DNA of 64,000 bases from assembly GCA_031400505.1 (NCBI GenBank), contig JANNPZ010000091.1:1-64000 (forward strand). Direction: 5' to 3'. This DNA comes from JAIYDJ01 sp031400505. GTDB lineage: Bacteria > Pseudomonadota > Alphaproteobacteria > Rhodobacterales > Rhodobacteraceae. A program made the translations under genes and the position numbers. This document shows, piece by piece, positions 44,735-53,731 of this stretch (positions within the stretch are counted from its first letter, which is position 1; each line of letters starts with the position of its first letter). Below the pieces are notes generated by a model that saw only the letters and a program-made list of their open reading frames with translations, had not been told where the DNA came from and did no database searches.

Positions 44735-45589
44735 TCAGGCGACAACGGGAAAGGGACGCTTGACGATTTCGTAATAGCCATGCGGTTCGGTATTGCCCCA
44801 GCTTGCGATGTCATGGTTTATCATCCAGCGCGCGGCAACCCGTTCTGTGGTGAAGGCCTCGCCGTCAAAGCGGTGGACCAGAAAGCCTGTGGTTGAAATG
44901 CCGCCGTGGTTGTCCTCTGTCGTTATGAATGATGTCGCGGGGGCCCATTGGTAAACCACGCCGGCAAGTTCGACCCGGCGGTCTTCGTGCAGATGCCCCG
45001 ATGCAACCAGCCGCACCGCCGGATTTGCCGCGATCAGCCCCATCAGGGCCGCACGCGCATCGGGCAGAACCACGGCATGGCTGCGCGCGGGATCGGCGGG
45101 ATCGTCAAGAAACAGCGGATAGTGCAGGAACAGGGCTGTAGGCCGGTCGGTTTCCGCCAGCGCCGTCGCCAGCCACTGATGCTGATCCGCCTCCTCCGGC
45201 AGACCCGAGCCCAGAAGCTGGCTGTTGATCCCGATCAAACGCCAGTCGCCGATATCCTGAACAAAGCGGTCAGACCCCATCACGCCCTTGTAGGCGGCAA
45301 GGCGGTCTTCGGTCACCGGCTGGTGCAACCCGCCCTGAAACGGCACAAGGCCCACGTCATGGTTGCCCGGAACGGCGGACCAGGGCGCGCCCAGCCGGTC
45401 GAACTGCCGCCGCGCAAAGGCCACATCGGCAATCTCATCGGGGCCGTTCAGCGCAAGATCCCCGGTGATCACGATGTGATCGGGGGCAATCTCGGCCACA
45501 GCCTCGACCACCATGTCGAAATTGAACTGAAAGAACGGACGCGAGGCGCTCAGATGCGTGTCGGTCAATTGAACGAGCGTGAATGTCAT
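44735..45589 (-). CDS. Calcineurin-like phosphodiesterase (CpdA/GpdQ type)
   Basis: 284 residues with the complete metallophosphoesterase motif set: QLTDTHLSAS (DxH), VITGDLALNGPDE (GD), VPGNHDVGL (GNHD), FLHYPLF (H) and VASGHLHEDRR (GHxH). Enzymes of this group hydrolyse cyclic nucleotides or glycerophosphodiesters. Directly downstream of a Ugp-type transport system, glycerophosphodiester hydrolysis is the better guess. Confidence 0.88.
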   Translation of the reverse strand: MTFTLVQLTDTHLSASRPFFQFNFDMVVEAVAEIAPDHIVITGDLALNGPDEIADVAFARRQFDRLGAPWSAVPGNHDVGLVPFQGGLHQPVTEDRLAAYKGVMGSDRFVQDIGDWRLIGINSQLLGSGLPEEADQHQWLATALAETDRPTALFLHYPLFLDDPADPARSHAVVLPDARAALMGLIAANPAVRLVASGHLHEDRRVELAGVVYQWAPATSFITTEDNHGGISTTGFLVHRFDGEAFTTERVAARWMINHDIASWGNTEPHGYYEIVKRPFPVVA

Positions 45590-45609
45590 ATCGCACCTCT
45601 GAAAGGAAA

Positions 45610-45633
45610 GGGCCGGGGGATGATCCCCGGCCC
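45610..45633 (-). terminator. Hairpin between ugpB-like gene and phosphodiesterase gene
   Basis: Perfect 9-bp GC-rich stem GGGCCGGGG (45610-45618) with CCCCGGCCC (45625-45633), followed on the minus strand by TTTCCTTTC. A partial terminator or mRNA-stabilising stem after a binding-protein gene is common. Confidence 0.65.
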
Positions 45634-45640
45634 GGTGTCA

Positions 45641-46927
45641 TCAGATCAGGCCCTGCGTGTCGGCCACCATCTTGGCCAGAACGTCGGCCACCGGCATTTC
45701 GCCGCGCATCGCGAGGTTGATGTTCTCGCGCTGGATGTCGATGATCTTGTTCGAATTCTTGCCTGGATAGCCGAACCACTTACGTGCCACGGGGATCTGG
45801 CCGATGGTGGTCGTGTAGTTGGGGTTCTCTTTGTAGAAGACACCCAGATACTGATCCTGCTCGGCAATCAGGCTGGTCGGCATGTAGCCCGAGAACTTGA
45901 CGGCGACCGTCTGCCCTTCTGGCCCGGAAACCCACTTGGCAAAGCGCCACATCGCATCCTTCTTGGCCTCGTCGGTGGACAGCATCACCAGCGCATTGCC
46001 CCCCGTCGGCAGGCGGCCATTGGTGGTATCGGCCAGCGGATACCGCTTGGTGCGCAGGGTGAAATTCGCCCCCACGCTGTCGGTGGTGCCGCGCAAGCTG
46101 GCGGTGGACTGGAAGATGATCCCGGTCTTGCCGGCATAGAACTGCTGCGTGCCCTGCTGGACTTCGCGCAGGTTCATCTTGCCGTCATCGACCATGCGCT
46201 TGGTCAGGGTCAGCGCCGCCAGACCGCGCTCGTCGCCAAAGGCCACGGTCTTTTCGGCGGCGTCCATCAGCTCGCCACCGTTGGAATAGACCAGCGCCTG
46301 CCAGTACCAGTCGCCGGCATCGGTGTGCACGCCCATGAACATACCGTCGATATCATCGCCCAGCGCGTCAATCTTGGCGGCAAGCTCGAACAGTGCATCC
46401 CAGGTCGTGGGGAAGTTGTCCATGTCGCCGCCGGCCTGCTTGACCAGCTCTTCGTTGACATAGACGATCGGGGTCGAGGTGTTGAACGGCATCGCCATCT
46501 GGATGCCGTCGAAGTTGCCCAGGTCCACGATGCGCGGCGAATAGTTCGCGGTCTTCCAGGCATCGCCTTCGGCGGCGATGAAGCTGTCGATGTGGGTGAT
46601 CTGCCCGCGCTCGGTCAACTGGCGCGACAAGGGCGGCAGCAGGTGGAAGCCCGAGTAATAGATGTCGGGCAGCTGGTTGGTCAGCGCCTGACGCAGGACC
46701 AGCTGGTGACCTTCTTCATAGTTGGTGGGCGAATTGGTGAAGGTGATCTTCACATCCGGGTTCGCAGCCATGAAAGCGGTCGCGATTTCGGTGTGAAAGA
46801 CATCATGGCCGGGGAAGCAGTGGGTCACCACCAGTTCAACCGCGGTCTGTGCGCGGGCGATCATCGGGGACATCAGGCCAAGGGCGGTGAAGCCTGCGGC
46901 ACTTTGAATAAGCGTTCTGCGATCCAT
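45641..46927 (-). CDS. ABC transporter substrate-binding protein, UgpB-like
   Basis: 428 residues, family 1 extracellular solute-binding protein. Signal peptide MDRRTLIQSAAGFTALGLMS with twin Arg only loosely present (DRRTLIQ), cleaved near ARA. Early mature motif VELVVTHCFPGHDVFHTEIA with TYEEGHQ-like NYEEGHQLVLRQALTNQLPD, and the Ugp-type FNTSTPIVYVNEELVKQAG. The ligand is probably sn-glycerol-3-phosphate or a glycerophosphodiester, by association with the ATPase and phosphodiesterase; a sugar cannot be excluded. Confidence 0.88.
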   Translation of the reverse strand: MDRRTLIQSAAGFTALGLMSPMIARAQTAVELVVTHCFPGHDVFHTEIATAFMAANPDVKITFTNSPTNYEEGHQLVLRQALTNQLPDIYYSGFHLLPPLSRQLTERGQITHIDSFIAAEGDAWKTANYSPRIVDLGNFDGIQMAMPFNTSTPIVYVNEELVKQAGGDMDNFPTTWDALFELAAKIDALGDDIDGMFMGVHTDAGDWYWQALVYSNGGELMDAAEKTVAFGDERGLAALTLTKRMVDDGKMNLREVQQGTQQFYAGKTGIIFQSTASLRGTTDSVGANFTLRTKRYPLADTTNGRLPTGGNALVMLSTDEAKKDAMWRFAKWVSGPEGQTVAVKFSGYMPTSLIAEQDQYLGVFYKENPNYTTTIGQIPVARKWFGYPGKNSNKIIDIQRENINLAMRGEMPVADVLAKMVADTQGLI

Positions 46928-46967
46928 TGGGAATTCCTTTTGAGTGGGAGGGAAAGGGCAGACGGGG

Positions 46968-47807
46968 TTACTTGACGCCCGTCATGGTGATGCCGCGCAC
47001 GAATTGGCGCTGGGCAATGAGGAATGCGATGATCAGGGGTGCCGTGATGATCGCGGCCCCGGCCATCAGTGCGCCATAGTTCGATCCGGTTTCCTGATCG
47101 CGAAAGATCATCATGCCAAGGGGCGGTGTCGCGTGATCGGCCGAAGTGGTCACGATCAGTGGCCAGTAAAGGTCATTCCAGTGCGAGGTGACCGAAAACA
47201 CCGCGAATGCCGCGATGGCGGGCACGGCGGATGGGGTGATGATGCGCAGGATGATCTCCAGCTCGGTGAACCCGTCCAGCCGCGCGGCGTGGATGATTTC
47301 CTGCGGGAAGCTCTTGAAGAACTGACGGAACAGGAAAATCCCGAACACCGACAAAAAGAACGGCAGCATGATCGCGAAATAGGTGTTGAGCAGGTTGAGG
47401 TTCGCGAGTGCGATATAGATCGGCAGGGCGGTCACCTGCACGGGCACCGTCAACCCGAACAGCACCAGCGCAAAGATCAAGGGCTGCGCGCGGAACGACA
47501 GTTTCGCCAGCGCATAGCCTGCGGGAATGGCGAACAGCAGTTGCACGACAAGGATGCCCGCGCACACCACCACGCCGTTCCACATGTATTGCAGCAGCGG
47601 CGATTTGGTCAGCGCCTCGGAATAGTTGGTGACGCCGGCAAAGCTGGACGGGATCGGGTTGAAGCCTGCCGTAAACACCTCGGACGCGGGCCGGATCGAG
47701 GTCAGCAGCATCCAGACAAAGGGCAGCAGGATGAAGGCGGCACAGAGGATCAGAAAGAGATGTGCAGTGATGGACCCGATCAGCCGGTCTTTGCGGATAT
47801 GTGCCAT
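46968..47807 (-). CDS. ABC transporter permease, UgpE/MalG-like
   Basis: 279 residues, six transmembrane helices, EAA loop EIIHAARLDGFTELEIILRI. Terminal NFVRGITMTGVK-type ending (QRQFVRGITMTGVK) is the MalG/UgpE signature. The start overlaps the stop of the partner permease by one base. Confidence 0.93.
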   Translation of the reverse strand: MAHIRKDRLIGSITAHLFLILCAAFILLPFVWMLLTSIRPASEVFTAGFNPIPSSFAGVTNYSEALTKSPLLQYMWNGVVVCAGILVVQLLFAIPAGYALAKLSFRAQPLIFALVLFGLTVPVQVTALPIYIALANLNLLNTYFAIMLPFFLSVFGIFLFRQFFKSFPQEIIHAARLDGFTELEIILRIITPSAVPAIAAFAVFSVTSHWNDLYWPLIVTTSADHATPPLGMMIFRDQETGSNYGALMAGAAIITAPLIIAFLIAQRQFVRGITMTGVK

Positions 47808-48721
47808 CAGTAATGCGTCCTTCTGTCGATCACAAAGGCCTGCACCAGCGCCACCACCAGCACGAAGACCAGAAACGCGATGGTCATCGCTGCGGCGGGG
47901 CCGATGTTGAAATCCTGAAACCCGACCTTGTAGAGCGTATAAAGCAGCACATCCGACCGCCCCATCGGGTTGCCGCGCGTGATGACGGCCACCGTGTCGA
48001 ACACCCGGAATGCGGTGATCGTGGTTGTCACCACCACGAACAGCGTGGTCGGCCCCAGCATCGGCCAGGTCACCCGGGCGAAGCGGTCCCAGGCCCCATC
48101 CGCCCCGTCGATGTCGGCGGCGTCATAAAGGTCTCGCGGGATGGCTGTCAGCCCCGCCAGAAACAGGATCATGTTGAACCCGACCAACTGCCAGATGCCG
48201 ATCACCGCGAGGCCCGCCAGCACCAGGCCGGGGTCGCCAAACACGTCGAACTCGCCAAACCCCAGGGCGCGGGCAAGGCTGGTCACCGGCCCCAGCGACG
48301 GGTTAAGCAGGAAATGCCAGACCACCGACATCGCGATCAGCGTGGTGGTGACGGGCAGGAAGAATATCGTCTGGTAAATCGCCTTGGATTTGGTTCGTTC
48401 CTGCACCAGAATGGCTATGATCAGGCCAAAGATCACCGATCCCGGCACCACGATCGCCACATAGATGAAGGTATTGCCCAAGGATCGCAGGAAAATCCGG
48501 TCGGCGAACATGTCGGAATAGTTGCCCAGCCCGACCCATGACCAGTCCAGCGCGCCCAGCTGATAGTCGGTCAGGCTCATCAGGAACACGACGATGATGG
48601 GCGCGATCAGCAGGATGATGATCAGCAGCAGCGCGGGGGTGGCAAAGGCATAGCCCGCCACCGCCTCGGCGCGCATCTGCGCGTGGCGGCTGGCCGTGGG
48701 GCGTGCGGTCACCGTGGTCAT
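47807..48721 (-). CDS. ABC transporter permease, UgpA/MalF-like
   Basis: 304 residues, six transmembrane helices, with EAA loop YDAADIDGADGAWDRFARVT and a family-typical N-terminal AYAFATPALLLIIILLIAPI-like segment. Overlaps the ATPase gene by 4 nt, giving the order ATPase-permease-permease-binding protein. Confidence 0.93.
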   Translation of the reverse strand: MTTVTARPTASRHAQMRAEAVAGYAFATPALLLIIILLIAPIIVVFLMSLTDYQLGALDWSWVGLGNYSDMFADRIFLRSLGNTFIYVAIVVPGSVIFGLIIAILVQERTKSKAIYQTIFFLPVTTTLIAMSVVWHFLLNPSLGPVTSLARALGFGEFDVFGDPGLVLAGLAVIGIWQLVGFNMILFLAGLTAIPRDLYDAADIDGADGAWDRFARVTWPMLGPTTLFVVVTTTITAFRVFDTVAVITRGNPMGRSDVLLYTLYKVGFQDFNIGPAAAMTIAFLVFVLVVALVQAFVIDRRTHY

Positions 48722-49884
48722 GCCGATGCCATCGCGCGCATGGCCACACGGGCGGGCCCGTCCACGCGGTGCCCTTCGACATCGAACACCAGCGCGCGCG
48801 AGGTATCAACGGTGATGGCGACGGGCCGGTCCAGCTTGCCACGGTGCGCCTCATACGCATCCAGCGTGGCACGCAGCACCAGCGGCGCACCCGTGTCGGG
48901 CAGCACGAAATGCAGGAACACCTCTGCCCCCAAGTTTTCCACATGGCCCAGTTTTGCCGTGATCTTTGCACGCCCGACCACCGCGTCCAGCGACAAAGCC
49001 TCAGCCCGCAAGCCCACCGACACGACGTGCCCGCGCGGCACGGTGACCGGAATCTGCAGCATGGCATCCGCCACCGCGACGCCCTCGCCCGCTGTGGTGC
49101 CTGACAGGATGTTGATCTGCGGGCTGCCGATGAACCGCGCCACGCGCAGGTCAGACGGGTTGTGATACAACTCCGCCGGCGTGCCCAGCTGCACGATGCG
49201 CCCCTCGTCCATCAGGGCGACGCGGTCCGACATCGTCATCGCCTCGACCTGATCATGCGTCACATAGATGAAGGTTACCCCCAGACGGCGGTGCAACTCT
49301 GTCAATTCTGTCCGCATATGGACCCGCAGCTTGGCGTCCAGATTCGACAGCGGCTCGTCCATCAGGAACACGTCCGGGTGCCGCACCATCGACCGCCCAA
49401 GGGCCACCCGCTGGCGCTGCCCACCCGACAATTGCGCAGGCTTGCGCGCCAGCAGCGTCTCGATCTGCAACTGCCGTGCGACCGTGTCGACCTCGGCCGC
49501 GATCTCGGTCATGAGCCGCCCGCGCCGGGGCATCAGACGCCCCAGCAGCGGCAGGCGTTCGGCAAGGTTCAGCCGCTGCATCACCAGCGGCATCGCCATG
49601 TTTTCGGCGACGCTCATATGCGGGTAAAGCGCATAGGACTGGAACACCATCGCCACATTGCGTTGCTTGGGGCGTAGATGATCGACCCTGCGCCCGCCGA
49701 TCTGGACGGTGCCCGCATCCTGCGGCTCCAACCCCGCGATCACCCGCAAGACCGTGGATTTCCCACAGCCCGAAGCCCCGACCAGCGTCAGAAATTCACC
49801 TTCGCGCACCGACAGCGAAACATCATTCAACACACGCGTCGCACCGAAAGTTTTGGAAATTCCGGAAAGTTCAAGGTTGGACAT
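48718..49884 (-). CDS. ABC transporter ATPase, UgpC/MalK-like
   Basis: 388 residues. Walker A GASGCGKSTVLRVIAG near residue 37, Q-loop VFQSYALYPHMSVAEN, signature LSGGQRQRVALGRSM, Walker B VFLMDEPLSNLDAKLR and H-loop THDQVEAMTMSDR. C-terminal TOBE/MOP domains from about residue 240. A short insertion (ERLPLLGRLMPRRGRLMTEI) precedes the signature helix. I use the ATG at 49884. It is the first gene of the seven-gene operon, which is unusual: ugpB normally leads. Confidence 0.93.
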   Translation of the reverse strand: MSNLELSGISKTFGATRVLNDVSLSVREGEFLTLVGASGCGKSTVLRVIAGLEPQDAGTVQIGGRRVDHLRPKQRNVAMVFQSYALYPHMSVAENMAMPLVMQRLNLAERLPLLGRLMPRRGRLMTEIAAEVDTVARQLQIETLLARKPAQLSGGQRQRVALGRSMVRHPDVFLMDEPLSNLDAKLRVHMRTELTELHRRLGVTFIYVTHDQVEAMTMSDRVALMDEGRIVQLGTPAELYHNPSDLRVARFIGSPQINILSGTTAGEGVAVADAMLQIPVTVPRGHVVSVGLRAEALSLDAVVGRAKITAKLGHVENLGAEVFLHFVLPDTGAPLVLRATLDAYEAHRGKLDRPVAITVDTSRALVFDVEGHRVDGPARVAMRAMASA

Positions 49885-50187
49885 CGGGCCGCCTCTTCTG
49901 TCGCGACCGCAATGGCCGACTGGTTCAACCTGCGCATCAAAGGGCCGGGATCCGCAGACCTCACACGCCTCGCCGCCCTTCTCGAAATCCACTCCGACCC
50001 ATCCGGGACGACGCGCAGACCATCAGGCCATACGGTCAGCGACGAATGTAAAGCGCGGGTGACCGTTGAAACCGAAACCTTCAACTGCTGAAGCCGGGGG
50101 TTGGATGCGGGTACAATGCTGCCCTGCGCGAAAGCAGGCGCAGGACTGTAAGCGTGTCGTCATATCTGGCAGCTATGGTGCGATGCG
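49885..50187. other. Promoter region of ugp-like operon and LysR gene
   Basis: 303 nt. A 59-codon plus-strand frame (49912-50091, MADWFNLRIKGPGSADLTRL onward) is open but has no ribosome-binding site, so I do not call it. I looked for a Pho box facing ugpC and saw none. Confidence 0.4.
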
Positions 50188-51114
50188 ATGAAACAAGCAG
50201 TGCCACCTTCGACCACCATCCGGCCCCCGGGCATTTCGCTCGCGCGGTTGCGCGCGATGATGGCGGTTGCCGATGAAGGGTCGTTCTCTGCTGCCGCACG
50301 CAAGCTTGGCGTGTCACATTCCGCCATCTCGCAGCAAATCCGCGAGCTGGAGGCCGATCACGGCGTGCATCTGTTCGACCGCAGCAGTGGCAAGCTGCGG
50401 GCTTCGCCGATGTGTCTAGAACTGTGCGAAATAGCGGCCCGCGTGCAAGAGGCCGAACGCAGTGCGCTGAACATTCTGGAACGCCGGAATGCGGCTGGGC
50501 GGCCACGGCTGCGTGTGGGTCTGGGCAATTCGATGCCGGGGATCGCCATTATCAGTGCGTTCTTCGACCGCTATCCGGGCGTTTCGGTGACGGTCGATAC
50601 AGGGTCACACGAATTCGTGCTGGCATCCCTTTTGCAGCGCAAGATTGACGTGGCCGTGCTGCCTGATGTGCCGCCAAACGCCCGGTTTCGTCAGGTGCCG
50701 GTCTTGCGGCACGAAGTTGTTGCCATCGCTAAGGCAAATTCGCCGCTGGCGCGCGCAGAGACATTGACGCTGGAACAACTGGCCGAAACCCCGCTGATCT
50801 TCCGCGCAAGGGGCTCATCAACCCAGCGCGTCGTCGACCGGGCGTTTCGACGGGCCGGTCTGTATCCGGAACCGCGGCTGATCGCCGACACCCGTGATGC
50901 AGTCTATGAGGCGGTGGCCACCGGCATCGGCATCGGCTTTATGTGGCGGCACGGCACGTTTCGCAGTGATACCGTCCGACGGATCGCGGTGGCCGAGATC
51001 GGACGCGTGGTCGATGAAGTGGTCTTCGCCCTTGCCGATGACCGCAACGAGTTGATCGACATGATGTTTGCGGTGGCCACCGAATTCTCAAAGTCCAACC
51101 CATTGCAGCCATAG
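50188..51114 (+). CDS. LysR-family transcriptional regulator
   Basis: 308 residues. N-terminal winged HTH with AVADEGSFSAAARKLGVSHS and AISQQIRELEADHGVHLFDR; C-terminal periplasmic-binding-protein-like effector domain (from PRLRVGLGNSMPGIAIISAF). Lies upstream of and in the same orientation as phnDCE, 116 nt away, so it may sense a phosphonate-type ligand, while a Pho box handles phosphate starvation. Confidence 0.92.
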   Translation: MKQAVPPSTTIRPPGISLARLRAMMAVADEGSFSAAARKLGVSHSAISQQIRELEADHGVHLFDRSSGKLRASPMCLELCEIAARVQEAERSALNILERRNAAGRPRLRVGLGNSMPGIAIISAFFDRYPGVSVTVDTGSHEFVLASLLQRKIDVAVLPDVPPNARFRQVPVLRHEVVAIAKANSPLARAETLTLEQLAETPLIFRARGSSTQRVVDRAFRRAGLYPEPRLIADTRDAVYEAVATGIGIGFMWRHGTFRSDTVRRIAVAEIGRVVDEVVFALADDRNELIDMMFAVATEFSKSNPLQP

Positions 51115-51167
51115 GTTAAGTCGACGCGGGCGCGCGAGCTTTCAAGTTTGTTACGCGGTGGCTTCGG

Positions 51168-51185
51168 GTGTCATCATCCTGTCAT
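51168..51185 (+). promoter_or_regulatory. Pho box upstream of phnD
   Basis: GTGTCATCATCCTGTCAT: two 7-mers (GTGTCAT, CTGTCAT) separated by 4 nt, against the PhoB consensus CTGTCAT-N4-CTGTCAT (13 of 14 positions). It ends 45 nt before the phnD start, appropriate for activation by PhoB under phosphate limitation. Confidence 0.8.
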
Positions 51186-51230
51186 CCAAGCCAATTACCC
51201 GGCTTGAAGCATTATCAAACTGGGGATCCC

Positions 51231-52109
51231 ATGATGAACACACTTCTGAAGGCCGGCTTCATTGCTGCAAGCATGTTTGCAAGTGCTGTCAGCGCAACAG
51301 TTGCCGCAGCACAAGACACCATCCGCTTTGCCGTGACCGATATCGACGGGCTGGAAGCCCTGCAAACCGAGATGGGCCCGTTCAAGGACGTGTTCGAAAA
51401 GGTGTCGGGCCTAAAGGTTGAGTTCTTTGCGGTGTCGGGCCGCACTGTGGCAGTTGAAGCGATGGCGGCCGAACAGGTCGATTTCGTGCTGACCGGTCCC
51501 GCTGAATATGTGGTGTTCAACGCTCGTCTGAAGGCCGTTCCTGTCGTGACATGGAACCGCCCCGATTACTATTCGCACGTCGTCGTGCTGGACGCGAACC
51601 CTGCACAGACCGTGGCCGACCTGAAGGGCCAGAAAATCTCGTTCGGGGAAATCGGCTCCACCTCGCAGCATCTGGCCCCGGCGACGCTGATGGCCGAAGG
51701 CGGTCTGGTTTACAGCACCGATTACGAGCCAGTGTTCCTGAAGCGCAACGTGGCGATGGAAGCTATGATCGCGGGTGAGATTGCCGCGATGGGCGTGAAC
51801 AAGACCCATATCGCGCAGATCACCGAGAAATTCCCCGATCAGAAGCTGCGTGTTCTGGTGCAAGGCCCGGACCTGCCGAATGATCTGCTGCTGGCCGCGC
51901 CGACCGTCGCCCCTGAAACGATCGAGATCGTGCGTAAGGCTTTCGCCGAACATGGCGATGAATTGCTGGCGGCTGTCACCTCGCAAGAGGCGAACGAAAA
52001 GTTCATCGGCGGCGGCTTCACATCGGACGTCACAGATGCGGATTATGACATCGTGCGCAAGATGTATGAAAACGTGGGCGTGACCGAATTCGCAGCTTTC
52101 CTCGAGTAA
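51231..52109 (+). CDS. phnD: Phosphonate-type ABC binding protein
   Basis: 292 residues, PhnD/SsuA/TauA-like family. Signal peptide cleaved near VAAAQ|DTIRFAVTDIDG. Conserved early segment FAVTDIDGLEALQTEMGPF and the ligand-pocket region AAEQVDFVLTGPAEYVVFNA. The phosphonate family is supported by ISFGEIGSTSQHLAPATLMA. Exact ligand (phosphonate, phosphite or another organophosphorus compound) unknown. First gene downstream of the Pho box. Confidence 0.88.
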   Translation: MMNTLLKAGFIAASMFASAVSATVAAAQDTIRFAVTDIDGLEALQTEMGPFKDVFEKVSGLKVEFFAVSGRTVAVEAMAAEQVDFVLTGPAEYVVFNARLKAVPVVTWNRPDYYSHVVVLDANPAQTVADLKGQKISFGEIGSTSQHLAPATLMAEGGLVYSTDYEPVFLKRNVAMEAMIAGEIAAMGVNKTHIAQITEKFPDQKLRVLVQGPDLPNDLLLAAPTVAPETIEIVRKAFAEHGDELLAAVTSQEANEKFIGGGFTSDVTDADYDIVRKMYENVGVTEFAAFLE

Positions 52110-52116
52110 CGGCACA

Positions 52117-52926
52117 ATGAACGCACCGCTGCTGGCGGGCACACAAAGGACAGGCTCCACCGCGGTGGGGCCTGTTTTGTCTGTCGCCGATCTGGTCAAA
52201 TCCTATGGCGGCCCGACCGTTCTGCAGGGCGTGTCCTTCACGGCCTTTGCAGGCGTGTCGCTCGCCGTGATCGGGGCGAATGGGTCGGGCAAATCGACCC
52301 TGCTGAAATGTCTGATCCGGCTGACGGACCCGACATCAGGCCGCATTCAGATGCTGGGGCAGGATGTGGGCACGCTGAACGCGCGGAAATTGCGCAGGTT
52401 CCGGTCGCGCATCGGCGTAGTCTGGCAAAAGCACAATCTGGTGCCGCGCATATCTGCACTGTCGAACGTGCTGCACGGGGTACAGTCGCGGACAAGCGGG
52501 CCGCGCAGCTGGTGGCAATGGGCAGCGACAGATGCGGTGCGTGCCGAGGCTGTGGCCTGTCTGGCGCGCGTCGGGCTGCCCGACAAGGCGTTGCAGCGGG
52601 TCGACAGCCTGTCTGGCGGCCAACAGCAGCGCGTGGCGATTGCGCGGATGCTGATGCAGCGGCCCGAAATCGTGCTGGCGGATGAACCCGATGCCAGCCT
52701 TGACCCGCAATCGGGCGAAGATGTGATGCGGCTTCTGTCGGACCTGGCACGGCAGGATGGGCTGACATTGATCGTCATCTCGCACCGACTGGAACACGCC
52801 ATGGAATTTTCCGACCGCATCATCGGCCTGGCGGGCGGCAAGGTCACGCTTGATGTTGAGACCGCCAAGGCCGATGCCACACAACTGCGGCGGTTCTTCG
52901 ACAAGCCGTCAGAAGGTGCGCCATGA
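52117..52926 (+). CDS. phnC: Phosphonate-type ABC ATPase
   Basis: 269 residues. Walker A GANGSGKSTLLKCLIRLTDP near residue 49, signature LSGGQQQRVAIARMLMQRPE, Walker B EIVLADEPDASLDPQSGEDV and H-loop VISHRLEHAMEFSDR. The GVVWQKHNLVPRISALSNVL Q-loop is characteristic of PhnC. It follows phnD by 7 nt and overlaps phnE by 4 nt. Confidence 0.93.
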   Translation: MNAPLLAGTQRTGSTAVGPVLSVADLVKSYGGPTVLQGVSFTAFAGVSLAVIGANGSGKSTLLKCLIRLTDPTSGRIQMLGQDVGTLNARKLRRFRSRIGVVWQKHNLVPRISALSNVLHGVQSRTSGPRSWWQWAATDAVRAEAVACLARVGLPDKALQRVDSLSGGQQQRVAIARMLMQRPEIVLADEPDASLDPQSGEDVMRLLSDLARQDGLTLIVISHRLEHAMEFSDRIIGLAGGKVTLDVETAKADATQLRRFFDKPSEGAP

Positions 52927-53723
52927 CAGTATCCATCCCCGCGCCACCCCGGTTCCAGCACCGCTCGATCACCGAATATGTCGGGTTGATCGTCGTCATC
53001 GCGCTGGTCGTAACCTCCATCGCCAATACCGCCCCGCAGCTGGACAGCCTGCAGCGCGGCATTGCGCGGCTGTTCGCGCCGTCAGGCTTTTTGATGCAGA
53101 TGTTCCCGCCCGATCTGTCCCGTGTGGATCACATCGCGTGGAAACTGCTGGAAACCCTGCAGATGGCCGTTGCAGGGGCGGCGCTCGGGCTGATCTTTGC
53201 GGTGCCGTTTGCAATCCTCGCGACAGACCGGCTGTCGCCGCACCCGGTGGTCAAGATCATCGCACGGGGGTTGATTGCTTTTTTCCGCACGGTACCCGAC
53301 CTGGTGTGGGCCATCTTTTTCATCATCGTCGTGGGGCTTGGCCCTGCGGCGGGCGTGCTGGCCCTGATGATCGACAAGATAGGGTTCGCCGGCCGCTTTT
53401 TCGCCGAAGCGATGGAAGAGGCTGATACCGGCCCGCAAGACGCGCTGCGCGCCATCGGCGCAAGCCGCATGGGAATCATCTTTTCCGCCGTGTTCCCGGC
53501 CTGCCTACCCTCGTTCACGGCCACCTCCCTGTTCGCGCTGGAAAAATCCGTGCGCGGCTCGGCGGCGCTTGGTCTGGTGGGCGCGGGCGGCATCGGCGTC
53601 GATCTCAAGGTCGCCTTCGATCTGTTCAACTATGACGAGGCGCTGACCATTATCCTGATGATGCTTATCCTTGTCGTGGCCGTGGAACAGGGCAGCAGCT
53701 GGATCCGTGCGAAACTCATCTGA
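52923..53723 (+). CDS. phnE: Phosphonate-type ABC permease
   Basis: 266 residues, about six transmembrane helices. PhnE features: FPPDLSRVDHIAWKLLETLQ after the first helix, RGLIAFFRTVPDLVWAIFFI, and the EAA loop EADTGPQDALRAIGASRMGI. Completes a minimal DCE importer. Confidence 0.93.
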   Translation: MTVSIPAPPRFQHRSITEYVGLIVVIALVVTSIANTAPQLDSLQRGIARLFAPSGFLMQMFPPDLSRVDHIAWKLLETLQMAVAGAALGLIFAVPFAILATDRLSPHPVVKIIARGLIAFFRTVPDLVWAIFFIIVVGLGPAAGVLALMIDKIGFAGRFFAEAMEEADTGPQDALRAIGASRMGIIFSAVFPACLPSFTATSLFALEKSVRGSAALGLVGAGGIGVDLKVAFDLFNYDEALTIILMMLILVVAVEQGSSWIRAKLI

Positions 53724-53731
53724 AAGGCTGC

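Noticed and set aside
44948..46975. 675-codon open frame on the plus strand
   Set aside because: It lies opposite the phosphodiesterase and UgpB-like genes, which have clear motifs; the product resembles no family and is His/Gly/Arg-rich.
49912..50091. 59-codon plus-strand frame upstream of the LysR gene
   Set aside because: No ribosome-binding site, no recognisable product, and it occupies the promoter of the divergent Ugp-like operon; reported only as region content.
49885..50187. Pho box upstream of the Ugp-like operon
   Set aside because: Expected by analogy with ugp, but no CTGTCAT-type direct repeat facing the ATPase gene was found; CTGTAAG-N4-TCGTCAT near 50148 faces the wrong way and matches poorly.
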